26,918 bases of DNA from JANQGH01 sp039030175 (GTDB lineage Bacteria; Pseudomonadota; Alphaproteobacteria; DSM-16000; Inquilinaceae). Position 1 is the first letter of the stretch, and each line of letters starts with the position of its first letter. This document shows positions 7,304 to 15,502 of this stretch, piece by piece. Where the stretch lies: contig JBCCER010000053.1 of assembly GCA_039030175.1 (NCBI GenBank), positions 1 to 26,918 of the forward strand, written 5' to 3'. The notes under the pieces are model-generated. The model was given only the letters and a program-made list of their open reading frames with translations. It made no database searches and had not been told where the DNA came from. The translations under genes were made by a program, and so were the position numbers.

Positions 7304-9547
7304 TCATTCCGTGGCGGGTGCGGCTCGGTCGGCGACCAGCCGTTGATAGGCCGCTACGGCAACCGCAATGGCAATCCCCACACCATCCGTGAGCCAGCCG
7401 CCGCTGATCAGGAATAGGGCCGAAGCCAACAGGGCGAGCCTTAGGAGGGCAGGCAGGCGCCCGAAGTACCAGCCCTGAACCGCACCCGATAGCAGGTAGA
7501 CACCGATCGATGCACTGACGCCAACATGCAGGATGGCGACCCAATCCCCCTCCATCAGCATCGCTGGGCTGTAGAAGAACATGTAGGGGACGATAAAGGC
7601 AGCCAGACCGAGCTTGAATGAGGTCACGGAGGTGCGCATCGGGTCGGACCCTGAAATCGCCGCGGCCGCATAGGAGGCTAGAGCCACCGGTGGCGTGATC
7701 GCCGAGATCACGGCGAAATAGAAAACGAAGAAGTGTGCGACCAGTACGGGGATGCCCAACTCTATCAAGCCGGGCGCCACCACCGATGCAGCCACGGCGT
7801 AGGCAGCGGTCGTTGGCATACCCATGCCGAGGATGATCGAAATGATCATGGCAAAGACCATGGCCAGCAACAGGCCGATATCGGCAGGCAACCAGGGGCT
7901 TTCGGCAACGCCCAGGAGAAGGGACGAAAAGCGGGCGCCGACTCCTGTCAGGGAAATCACGCCAACAATGATGCCTGCGCAAGCACAGACAGCGGTGATC
8001 TGGATCGACATCCGGGCGGTGAGTTCCAGCGCTTTGATGATCGTCAACGGGCCCATGCGCTGAGACGTCTTGTCTCGCAATGCGGATGGGGTGATCCAGC
8101 TCACCACAGCGGCGGCAACGATCGCCAACGTACCGGCCCTGATCACTGAGTAACCTAGGAACAACGCGCCAATAAGGATGATGATAGGCACGAACAGATA
8201 GATCTGGATCAGCAGCCGGCGAATTTCGGGCAGCTCGTCTTTGCGCATGCCGCGCATGCCGGTGCGGACGGCCTCGAAATCGACCATGAAGTAGATGGAT
8301 GCGAAGTACAGCACCGCAGGAATAAGGGCAGCGACCACGAGCTCTGTGTAGGGGATGCCAGTGATCTCGGCCATGATGAAGGCACCGGCACCCATGATCG
8401 GCGGCATGATTTGGCCGCCAGTTGAGGCCGCTGCCTCAATGGCCCCCGCCGATCGCGAGCGGTAGCCGACCTTCTTCATCAACGGGATCGTCAGGCTGCC
8501 TGTCGCAACCACATTGCCGGCAGAGGTACCGTTGATCATGCCCATAAGGCCAGAGGCAAATACGGCGACCTTCGCAGGGCCGCCGCGTGCCCGTCCCGCT
8601 GCCGCGAAGGCAAAGTTCACGAAGTAAGCGCCAACGCCGGAGAATTGAAGAAAGGCAGCAAAGCAGATGAACAATATGATGTAGGTCGACGAAACTGCCG
8701 TGGTCGGCCCGAGGATGCCGTTGTCGGTATAGACGTAGGTGAAGAACCGCTGCACGTCATAACCCTGATGGGCAAGGAAGCCAGGCAGCCAGGGCCCCAG
8801 GAAGGAGTAGGCGATAAAGATTACGGAGATGGTCACGAGGGCCAGACCGGCGACCCGCCGGGTGAGTTCGAGGATCAACAGCACACCGCTCAGCGTAACC
8901 CAGAAGTCCGGCGCCAGTGAGAAAGGAGTACCGGCGCTGAGCCTGATACGGTCCAACTGAGGGATCAGGTACGCGGCGACCAGGATCGACGCGATCAACA
9001 AGACCCAGTCGCTCCACAAGACCCGCCGACTGTTTCCGCGCCAGGCCCAGCCATTGAGAATGGCAGTTATTGTTGCAAGCAGCAGGCAAGAGCCGAAGAG
9101 CGATAGGGTGATGATACCGAGATCGAGTTCACCATAGACCCAGGCGGGCGGATTTGCCTGGCCTAGGAACCAATTGCCAATGAGCGCGTAGACCACGCAA
9201 AAGCTAGCATATGCGATCGCAGCAAGGCCGATAATTGCGACAGGAACCTGCACCCGGCTCGGACCGATATGGTCTGCGGTGCGGTTGGCTGACCAGGCCG
9301 CCATAAGGCCAAAGCCAAGCACCAGTCCGCCGGCGACGTGCAGGATGCGAAAGGTCCACGTCTCAAGCGGTGCGACGTTTAAGCTATAGAGATGGAAGAA
9401 GGTGTAGAGCACACCAAACGTGAAGAACAGCCAGAGCACCCAGCCGGATAGTTTGCGCTCATTGGACGCGGGCGGCTCCTCGTCGACCGCGCTGGTGTCA
9501 ATGACGGCGTCCTCTTTGACCGACGAATTCGGATCGGGCGTGCTCAT
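7304..9547 (-). CDS. TRAP transporter fused permease (DctQM type, TAXI-associated)
   Basis: 747 residues with a cytosolic acidic N-terminus (about 1-30) and then many hydrophobic helices through the whole length. This is the size and pattern of TRAP permeases in which the 4-TM DctQ and 12-TM DctM parts are one polypeptide. Typical DctM segments are visible, such as GLMGMINGTSAGNV, GGQIMPPIMGAGAF and the MGMPTTAAYA block. It imports a ligand delivered by a TAXI binding protein using an ion gradient. I chose the ATG at 9547 (MSTPDP) rather than 9577, as GGGA lies about 10 bases upstream. It lies 170 bases downstream of binding protein 1, with a strong hairpin between. The substrate is unknown; DctB/DctD next door suggests but does not prove an organic acid. 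Confidence 0.95.
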   Translation of the reverse strand: MSTPDPNSSVKEDAVIDTSAVDEEPPASNERKLSGWVLWLFFTFGVLYTFFHLYSLNVAPLETWTFRILHVAGGLVLGFGLMAAWSANRTADHIGPSRVQVPVAIIGLAAIAYASFCVVYALIGNWFLGQANPPAWVYGELDLGIITLSLFGSCLLLATITAILNGWAWRGNSRRVLWSDWVLLIASILVAAYLIPQLDRIRLSAGTPFSLAPDFWVTLSGVLLILELTRRVAGLALVTISVIFIAYSFLGPWLPGFLAHQGYDVQRFFTYVYTDNGILGPTTAVSSTYIILFICFAAFLQFSGVGAYFVNFAFAAAGRARGGPAKVAVFASGLMGMINGTSAGNVVATGSLTIPLMKKVGYRSRSAGAIEAAASTGGQIMPPIMGAGAFIMAEITGIPYTELVVAALIPAVLYFASIYFMVDFEAVRTGMRGMRKDELPEIRRLLIQIYLFVPIIILIGALFLGYSVIRAGTLAIVAAAVVSWITPSALRDKTSQRMGPLTIIKALELTARMSIQITAVCACAGIIVGVISLTGVGARFSSLLLGVAESPWLPADIGLLLAMVFAMIISIILGMGMPTTAAYAVAASVVAPGLIELGIPVLVAHFFVFYFAVISAITPPVALASYAAAAISGSDPMRTSVTSFKLGLAAFIVPYMFFYSPAMLMEGDWVAILHVGVSASIGVYLLSGAVQGWYFGRLPALLRLALLASALFLISGGWLTDGVGIAIAVAVAAYQRLVADRAAPATE

Positions 9548-9677
9548 GACGGTTCCATCCCTTTCCATCCCGGTCATGGCTCCGCGTTAGCGCCGCCAGG
9601 ATGGTCTGATTATCTCACAGACCAACGGATCCGGCGACGTCTACCGTGCACCGGGGTCCTGTCTTTTTGGCTGGATC

Positions 9678-9704
9678 GGCCCCACCGTTTACGACGGTGG
9701 GGCC
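9678..9704 (-). terminator. Strong intercistronic hairpin between binding protein 1 and permease
   Basis: GGCCCCACCG and CGGTGGGGCC form a perfect 10-bp GC-rich stem around a 7-base loop. It starts 13 bases after the stop of binding protein 1. No T-run follows on the minus strand, so it is not a classical complete terminator. I infer partial termination or mRNA stabilisation that keeps the binding protein in excess over the permease, as is known for other binding-protein transport operons. Confidence 0.75.
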
Positions 9705-9716
9705 ATCTCCTAGCAG

Positions 9717-10703
9717 TTAACCCTGCAATTCCTCTGGGATTTCATAGCCATGCTCTTCGAACCACCGGACGGCGCCGGGGTGGAAGGGCAGGAACGTGTT
9801 CTTGTCGAAATGCTCAGGCAGCGTTTGCCGTGCGGCGCCGTGGATCGACAGCATCCGCTCATTGTCTGACAGCACCGTGTCGACGATTTCGTAGACCATG
9901 CATTCGGGCATGTCCGCCGAGGTGATGGCAAAATTCCACATCGATACGGCGCCGAGATCCTCGTCGATGGACTCATAGAGGTCTGCGGGGATTGTAAAGG
10001 GCGAGACGGGGAATTCGGCCGTCAGCTGTTCGACTTCCTCGGGCGTGAACCCGAAGATGTTGACGTCGACCTGAGCCTCAAGCTGACTGAAAGCGGAAAC
10101 CGGCACACCGGCGGCAAAGGCAAAAACGTCGATCAGGCCGTCCTGCAACTGTCCGGCAAGGTCGGACGCGCCGCCATTTTGCTTTTCGAGTTCGATGCCA
10201 AGCGCTTCCAGCATTGCTGGGAAGTAGGTGTCCGATGTGCCGCCCGCAGGCCCGACCCCGACCACCGAACCTGCCGGAATGTCGGAGACGCTGGCAATGT
10301 CGCTGGACGCCAACGTGATGATTGAAAACGGCGTCTGATACATCGGGAACATGGCCCGCACTTGATCGTGCACGAGGCCTGGCGCAAGCGGGCTCTCGCC
10401 GTCGAGCGCCGCGCGAGCCGGCCCCATGGTCGTCATGCCGAATTCAAGCTCGCCGGTGTGTACCAGTGCCAAATTCTGCACGGGGCCGCCGGTGACTTCG
10501 CCGCCGCCATTAAGGTCTAGTTCCTCTGCCACGAGGTTGGCCCAACCGGAGCCATAGATGAAATAGGTCCCACCCTGGCTGGCGGTTCCGACTGTGAAGC
10601 TTTCCGGCCAGTCAGACCGGTCGCAGTCGTCCTGCGCTTGCGCGGTTCCAGAGATCAGCAGCGCCGTACCAGCGGTTGCTGCAAGTGCGATGGATTTTAA
10701 CAT
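9717..10703 (-). CDS. TAXI family TRAP transporter solute-binding protein 1
   Basis: 328 residues. A Sec signal peptide ends at AQA-Q (cleavage after residue 23). The mature start, FTVGTASQGGTYFIYGSGWA, is the family's typical TAXI N-terminal pattern. Two cysteines (in DDCDR and PECMVY) may form a disulfide, and the same two are kept in binding protein 2. It captures the ligand in the periplasm for the fused permease encoded downstream. The ATG has GAGGA 7 bases upstream. A perfect -24/-12 sigma-54 promoter lies about 65 bases upstream, so this gene and the permease should be induced through DctD. It is about 70% identical by eye to binding protein 2 at 14261-15268, with near-gapless alignment. 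Confidence 0.95.
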   Translation of the reverse strand: MLKSIALAATAGTALLISGTAQAQDDCDRSDWPESFTVGTASQGGTYFIYGSGWANLVAEELDLNGGGEVTGGPVQNLALVHTGELEFGMTTMGPARAALDGESPLAPGLVHDQVRAMFPMYQTPFSIITLASSDIASVSDIPAGSVVGVGPAGGTSDTYFPAMLEALGIELEKQNGGASDLAGQLQDGLIDVFAFAAGVPVSAFSQLEAQVDVNIFGFTPEEVEQLTAEFPVSPFTIPADLYESIDEDLGAVSMWNFAITSADMPECMVYEIVDTVLSDNERMLSIHGAARQTLPEHFDKNTFLPFHPGAVRWFEEHGYEIPEELQG

Positions 10704-10767
10704 TGCGATTCCTCAAGCTTGTTTGTTGTTCAGCGAAGCCGCCCGTTCGGCGGTTCCCGCGATAACT

Positions 10768-10783
10768 AGCAATGCTCGTGCCA
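10768..10783 (-). promoter_or_regulatory. Sigma-54 (-24/-12) promoter of binding protein 1 and permease
   Basis: On the minus strand the sequence is TGGCACGAGCATTGCT, an exact match to TGGCAC-N5-TTGCT with GG and GC ten bases apart. It lies 65 bases from the ATG of binding protein 1. The gene just upstream encodes DctD, a sigma-54 activator with an intact GAFTGA loop. A small hairpin (CCGCC/GGCGG, 10739-10753) lies in the predicted leader. I could not identify a convincing DctD enhancer dyad in 10784-10900; the only inverted repeat there is GTGGC/GCCAC over about 10848-10873. Confidence 0.88.
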
Positions 10784-10901
10784 ACGCGAGAGTTTCGTGA
10801 ACAATGACTATTCTTCAACAGCTTATGTGAAACCGCGTAAATCGAAAGTGGCTCACGATGGGTAGTGGGCCACCCAGCCTTTGCCAAATATGGGTAGTTT
10901 C

Positions 10902-12236
10902 CTACACATCTGTCTCGGTCAAATAGTCCTCTCGCCGAAGCCCGTATCGGACCATCTTGTGGTATAGGGTCTTCCGGCTGAGGCCGAGGGAAAGGTAGCT
11001 TTCTTTAAGCCGCCCTCCGTTGGCGGCCAGCGTCGCCGCGATGACCCTCTTTTCACAGGCTTCGACTTGCTGGGCCAGGCTGAGGTTCTCTCCGAGAGTG
11101 GGCTCGCTCGGCGCGATGCCGAGGACCATTCGGTCAACCGTGTTGCGTAACTCTCGCACGTTACCAGGCCATTCACGAGCCATCAGATCAGCGATTACTG
11201 CAGGATCGAAGGTTTCGACCTCTCGCTGGTATCGCACCGCCGCTTCTTGGGCGAGATGGGCAACCAGTTCTGGAATGTCTTCCCGATGCTGCCGTAACTC
11301 TGGCATACGCAAGACTACCACGTTGAGCCGGTAGTACAGATCCGCTCGGAACCGGCCCTCTTCGCTGGCTTTCACAAGATCCTGTTTGGTGGCAGCCACG
11401 ATCCGGATATCCAATGGGATCGGGGTGTTTGCGCCCAGCCTTTCAAGGCTCCTCGTTTCCAACACACGCAACAGCTTGACCTGAAGGTCGAGTGGCATGC
11501 TTTCGATTTCGTCGAGAAAGACCGTGCCCCCATTGGCATGCTCCAGCTTCCCGATGCGCTGGCCAACGGCGCCGGTAAACGCGCCACGCTCATGGCCGAA
11601 CAGCTCGCTTTCGATAATCTCGGCTGGCAGCGCCCCGCAATTGATGGCGACGAAAGGCCCCGCCGGGCGGCCCCCGAACTGATGGATTGCTTTGGCGACG
11701 ACCTCTTTTCCCGTCCCGGTTTCTCCCCACAGTAGGACATCGACATTTGCCGAGGCTGTCGCCGTCACTTCGGCCCGCAGCTGCTGCATGGCGTCGGACT
11801 GTCCAACCAGAATACGTTCCAGTCCTGAACGGTCGGCCAAAGCCTCCCGCAAGTTGCGATTCTCCAGAACCAGCCTGCGCTTTTCCATGGCGTGGCCGAC
11901 GATGGAGGCCAGATCGGCCATGGCAAATGGCTTTTCGACAAAATCGTAGGCCCCCTCCTGCATCGCTTTGACCGCGAGCGGCACTTCCGCATAGCCGGTT
12001 GCGAGCACCACCGGTATGTCTGGATCGATTTCGACGACGGCGTGCAACAGATCCAGTCCGTCGGTGCCAGGCATGCGGATGTCGGAAATGACGACGCCGT
12101 CAAAGGATGGACTGATGTTCCTTAGGACCTGATCGGCGTTTTCATAACAAGCGACGTCGAGGTCACGAAGGCTCAGCCCCTGCGCTACGGCGCTGCGGAT
12201 TTCCGGCTCGTCATCGACAAAGATCACTTGGGGCAC
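10902..12236 (-). CDS. dctD: Sigma-54-dependent response regulator, DctD-like
   Basis: 444 residues in the NtrC-family order. The receiver (1-120) has acidic pocket D8/D9, phospho-acceptor D52, T78 and K100. The AAA+ domain (about 140-370) has Walker A GETGTGKE (169-176), GAFTGA (216-221) for contacting sigma-54, and FLDEI (238-242). A Fis-type helix-turn-helix follows at the C-terminus (LGLSRKTLYHKM region). All residues needed for phosphorylation and ATP-driven open-complex formation are present. It starts with GTG, 12 bases after the dctB stop, with AGGA at that stop, so it is translated with dctB. The likely target is the sigma-54 promoter about 120 bases downstream of its own stop. The dct symbol reflects architecture, not proven dicarboxylate control. 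Confidence 0.93.
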   Translation of the reverse strand: MPQVIFVDDEPEIRSAVAQGLSLRDLDVACYENADQVLRNISPSFDGVVISDIRMPGTDGLDLLHAVVEIDPDIPVVLATGYAEVPLAVKAMQEGAYDFVEKPFAMADLASIVGHAMEKRRLVLENRNLREALADRSGLERILVGQSDAMQQLRAEVTATASANVDVLLWGETGTGKEVVAKAIHQFGGRPAGPFVAINCGALPAEIIESELFGHERGAFTGAVGQRIGKLEHANGGTVFLDEIESMPLDLQVKLLRVLETRSLERLGANTPIPLDIRIVAATKQDLVKASEEGRFRADLYYRLNVVVLRMPELRQHREDIPELVAHLAQEAAVRYQREVETFDPAVIADLMAREWPGNVRELRNTVDRMVLGIAPSEPTLGENLSLAQQVEACEKRVIAATLAANGGRLKESYLSLGLSRKTLYHKMVRYGLRREDYLTETDV

Positions 12237-12248
12237 GAGCCGCTCGTC

Positions 12249-14168
12249 CTATTCAGCTGCCTGCGGCATGCTGTCGGCAAGGGGCAGGGAAATCGTGAAC
12301 ACGGCCCCTCCGTCGGTTCCGTTCCTTGCGGATAACTCTCCCTCGAAGTCTTTGACGATATTGTAGGCGATCGAAAGCCCCAGTCCCAAACCCTCGCCAG
12401 TCCGCTTGGTCGTGAAGAATGGATCGAAGATCTTCTGCAGGGTTGCGCGCTCGATACCCACACCGGTGTCGGCGATTTCAATCGCTGCTCGCTCCACCTG
12501 TTTTGTCACCACGATAGTGATCTGTCGTCGACTGCTCCCGGCCACCGCATCGAGGGCGTTGGCCAAGACATTTTGGACGACGAGCTCAAGTCGAACCTCG
12601 CCGGCCATTACCCAGAGCTCTTCGCTTGACGACCTTAACGAGACGTCGGCGCCGGTCTTTTCTTTTTTGTCGGCCAGAAAGGCCATCACCTTCGCCGCCA
12701 GCGCGTTGAGCTCTACTGCGACGCGACGGTCATCCGGGCGTCTGGCAAACGTGTTTAGGTTCCGGCTGATTTCCGCCATGCGGCGCGTGAGATCGCCAAT
12801 ATGCTGCATGTTTTCGCTGGCCTCATCCCAGCGTCGGCGCTCCAGCAATAGGGTTGCATTCTCGGCATAGGTCCTGATGGCTGCCAGGGGCTGGTTGAAC
12901 TCGTGGCTTAGGGCCGCGGACATTTGGCCCAGTGCCGCCAGTTTGCCTGCCTGCACAAGATCGGCTTGCATGCGACGCAACTCCTGCTCAGCACGCCGTC
13001 GCTCGTCTATTTCCTGTTCGAGCAGCTTGTTGGTCTCGGTCAGTTCCGATGTTCGCGAAGCAACTTGGCGCTCTAACTGTTCTGCGGCGGCTTGCTCGAA
13101 ATCGATCCGCTCGATCAGCCGGCGACGCCGTTGCCAAATGACCAGCCCTGCCAATAGCAAGAGAGCCGACGACACGAGTGCAAGGGCCGCCGTTGCCACC
13201 ACGCCCCAACGTTCGTTGGCAAGATTGGCGAGCACATGCAGCGTCCAACCGGCATCCTCCATATTGCGGCTTGCCGAGACGAATTCGACCGGATCGGCGT
13301 TCTGACCCTCTCCGGACGCCAGCAGCCAATGGGGTTGTTCTCCCGGTGTCGCGGCAACGGTGGAGATCAGCAACGGCGTAAGCTCAATCGCGCCGTAACG
13401 CCGGTCTTCGGCAAGTTCTTGCAACGCGCTCTCACCCAAGGTGCTGAGAGCCCGCAAACGCCAGTCGCCACGATTGGTGAGGAAGACGACGCCGTATTCG
13501 TCGGTGACCAAAACGCCATCATCCAAAGACTGCCAAGCTTGCTCAACCGCCTCGAGATCGACTTTGACCACCACCACTCCCAATATCTCGTCACCGTCGT
13601 CGACTCGGTGGGCGAAGTAGTAGCCGCGCTGACCGGAGGTGGTGCCCAAGGCAAAGTACTGCCCCCACCCATCGCGCATCGCGTTTTGGAAATAGGGCCG
13701 GAAGCTAAAATTCCGGCCGACGAAACTGTCGTCGTCTTGCCAGTTGCTGGACGCGAACGTATCGCCGTTTGGGCGCATGAAATAGACGACGTCGGCCTCT
13801 GTCGCTTGCTGGACGGTGGCCGCCAGACTATTGGCGTCATCGGCTTGTCCAAGGTCTCTTTCGGCCTGAAAGCTGGAGAGAACGTCCGGCCTTGCCGCCA
13901 TCAGCGGCGCGATGGGCTCGAACTTGGCAAGCACGCCTTCCAGACCCGTCGCCAACAGATCGGCCGTGGCTTCGACGCTCGTCCGCGCTTCGATTTCTGC
14001 CTGACGCCACGCCCAGCCGATCGCGAACCAGGCCACGACGCCTAACAGTCCGGCAGCCACCAGCAGGACGATCAGGAGTGATCCCGGTCCTTTCAGTCTG
14101 CCGCGTTTTGTGCCCCCGGCGCGCGCAACGGCAGGGGTGTTGATCGCTTGCAACTGGCAACGTCCCAT
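12249..14168 (-). CDS. dctB: Sensor histidine kinase, DctB-like
   Basis: 639 residues. TM1 lies about 30-53 and a periplasmic double-Cache-like sensor domain about 54-320, with typical FRPYFQ and YYFAHRV segments. TM2 lies about 321-345, followed by a coiled coil (350-405). The phospho-acceptor is H422 in SHEFNQPLAAIRTYAENA, the DctB/NtrB-type H box. The HATPase domain has the N box (NVLANALDA), G1 (DTGVGI) and G2 (GEGLGLGLS). It should sense an extracytoplasmic ligand, or possibly a ligand-loaded binding protein, and phosphorylate the DctD encoded 12 bases downstream. The gene lies 92 bases after binding protein 2 on the same strand. A 269-residue reading frame on the opposite strand inside it is an overlap artefact of GC-rich coding sequence. 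Confidence 0.94.
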   Translation of the reverse strand: MGRCQLQAINTPAVARAGGTKRGRLKGPGSLLIVLLVAAGLLGVVAWFAIGWAWRQAEIEARTSVEATADLLATGLEGVLAKFEPIAPLMAARPDVLSSFQAERDLGQADDANSLAATVQQATEADVVYFMRPNGDTFASSNWQDDDSFVGRNFSFRPYFQNAMRDGWGQYFALGTTSGQRGYYFAHRVDDGDEILGVVVVKVDLEAVEQAWQSLDDGVLVTDEYGVVFLTNRGDWRLRALSTLGESALQELAEDRRYGAIELTPLLISTVAATPGEQPHWLLASGEGQNADPVEFVSASRNMEDAGWTLHVLANLANERWGVVATAALALVSSALLLLAGLVIWQRRRRLIERIDFEQAAAEQLERQVASRTSELTETNKLLEQEIDERRRAEQELRRMQADLVQAGKLAALGQMSAALSHEFNQPLAAIRTYAENATLLLERRRWDEASENMQHIGDLTRRMAEISRNLNTFARRPDDRRVAVELNALAAKVMAFLADKKEKTGADVSLRSSSEELWVMAGEVRLELVVQNVLANALDAVAGSSRRQITIVVTKQVERAAIEIADTGVGIERATLQKIFDPFFTTKRTGEGLGLGLSIAYNIVKDFEGELSARNGTDGGAVFTISLPLADSMPQAAE

Positions 14169-14176
14169 CTCGTGAA

Positions 14177-14224
14177 CCGGTCAACCATCGCACAACTGCT
14201 CTCGCTGCGCGACGGTTTGACCGG
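14177..14224 (-). terminator. Intercistronic hairpin between binding protein 2 and dctB
   Basis: CCGGTCAA and TTGACCGG are perfect arms. They extend inward, with one bulged base and one mismatch, through CC and GG and then TCGC and GCGA, giving about 14 paired positions around a loop of about 16 bases. There is no T-run. It ends about 9 bases before the dctB ATG and could reduce dctB expression relative to binding protein 2 or protect the upstream mRNA. Confidence 0.6.
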
Positions 14225-14260
14225 ATCGTGGCGCTGCCTGCTTGCAAGCGATCGATATGC

Positions 14261-15268
14261 CTAGCCTTCCAACTCGTCGTTGATGTCGTAGCCGTTTTCC
14301 TCAAACCAACGCACCGCACCTGGATGCCAGGGGATGAGGCTATTGTTTTCATGGTTCTCGGGCAGGGTCGCTCGCGCCGCGCTGTGAATCTGGACCATGT
14401 CGTCATTGTTCGACATCACAGCGTCAACGACGTGATAGACGAAACACTCCGGCAAATCCGCAGACGCGATCGCGAAATTCCACATGGACACTGTCGGCAC
14501 GTCTTCGTCGGTCGATGTGTACACCTCAGCTGGAATTGCGAATGGTGCAACCGGGAAGGCGCCGAGAATTGTCGCTCTCTCTTCGTCGGTGAAACCGAAA
14601 ATGTTCACGTCGACTTGGGCTTCGAGCTGGCTGAAGGCCGAGATCGGCACGCCGCCGGCGAAGGCAAACACATCGATCAGCCCGTCCTGCAACTGGCCTG
14701 CCAGATCCGAAGCGCCGCCGTTCTGCTTCTCGAACTCGACACCCAACGTTTCCAGCATGGATGGGAAGAAGGTGTCGGACGTGCCGCCGGCGGGACCAAA
14801 ACCGATCACCGCGCCATCCGGGATGCTGTCAATGCTGTCAATGCCACTAGAGGCCAGCGTCATGATCTTGAACGGCGTCTCGTACATCGGGAAGATGGCC
14901 CTGACCTGGTCGTGCGCGAGACCGGGCGCCAATGGGCTTTCGCCGCTGAGGGCAAGGCCTGCCGGTCCCATGGTCGTCATGCCGAACTCAAGATCGCCGG
15001 TCTGAACCAAGGCCAGATTTTGAACCGGTCCTCCCGTTACTTCACCTCCAGCATTCAGACCAAGCGCCTCGGCGGTCAGGTTCGCCCATCCGGAACCGTA
15101 GATGAAATAGGTACCGCCCTGGCTAGCAGTGCCGACCGTATAGCTTGACGGCCAGTCGGTTCGGTCGTCGCACGCTTCTTGCGCCTGTGCGGGCCTCGGG
15201 TCATAGGTGATGGCTGCTGCCAAAAGCGCGCCAGTGGCGACCATCGGAATTGCAAGACGGTAACGCAT
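14261..15268 (-). CDS. TAXI family TRAP transporter solute-binding protein 2
   Basis: 335 residues. The signal peptide is cleaved after AQA (residue 29). The mature part is a close paralogue of binding protein 1: the same YFIYGSGWANL start, the same EVTGGPVQNLALV, QNGGASDLAGQLQDGLIDVFAFA and PGAVRWFEE blocks in order, the same two cysteines, and essentially no gaps. I chose the ATG at 15268, with GGGAG about 10 bases upstream, because it opens directly into the signal peptide. A longer reading frame would add 46 arginine-rich residues. No second permease gene is present, so it may share the permease encoded at 7304-9547 or act as a ligand sensor partner for DctB, whose gene follows. A 306-residue frame on the opposite strand is an artefact. 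Confidence 0.94.
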   Translation of the reverse strand: MRYRLAIPMVATGALLAAAITYDPRPAQAQEACDDRTDWPSSYTVGTASQGGTYFIYGSGWANLTAEALGLNAGGEVTGGPVQNLALVQTGDLEFGMTTMGPAGLALSGESPLAPGLAHDQVRAIFPMYETPFKIMTLASSGIDSIDSIPDGAVIGFGPAGGTSDTFFPSMLETLGVEFEKQNGGASDLAGQLQDGLIDVFAFAGGVPISAFSQLEAQVDVNIFGFTDEERATILGAFPVAPFAIPAEVYTSTDEDVPTVSMWNFAIASADLPECFVYHVVDAVMSNNDDMVQIHSAARATLPENHENNSLIPWHPGAVRWFEENGYDINDELEG

Positions 15269-15502
15269 GAGATTCGAAGCTCCCTGTTGCCTGTTGCTGC
15301 CAAAACGGGTGGCCGGTGCGCAGCCAATAGCTGTGCCGACACATAGTCTTTGCATCCAAACGTAGGTCGTCCGCCGCCTCCGCCAACTGTCTCTCGTGAA
15401 GGTCACAAAACCTTGTCTCCAATGTGAACATCACTGGCCAGACGGTACCTGCTCGCCCTATTCTGAGGAACGAATTGATTCAGCCAGAAACGTTTGATCC
15501 CG

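Noticed and set aside
7173..7982. 269-codon minus-strand frame running from the permease into the gap
   Set aside because: Overlaps the permease in another frame; composition is Arg/Cys/His-rich and unlike a protein.
13236..14045. 269-codon open frame on the plus strand
   Set aside because: Antisense to the dctB sensor domain, without signal, motifs or ribosome site.
14837..14855. Tandem 9-base repeat (GCTGTCAAT twice) in binding protein 2
   Set aside because: Codes for Ile-Asp-Ser repeated, but the paralogue has the same length at this point, so it is not an insertion or a regulatory repeat.
14228..15148. 306-codon open frame on the plus strand
   Set aside because: Lies wholly antisense to binding protein 2, whose reading frame has a signal peptide and a close paralogue; open antisense frames are expected in GC-rich codons.
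15322..15337. Possible -24/-12 promoter before binding protein 2
   Set aside because: The GG and GC elements are spaced by eleven instead of ten bases and the -12 reads TTGG, so it is not a credible sigma-54 site.
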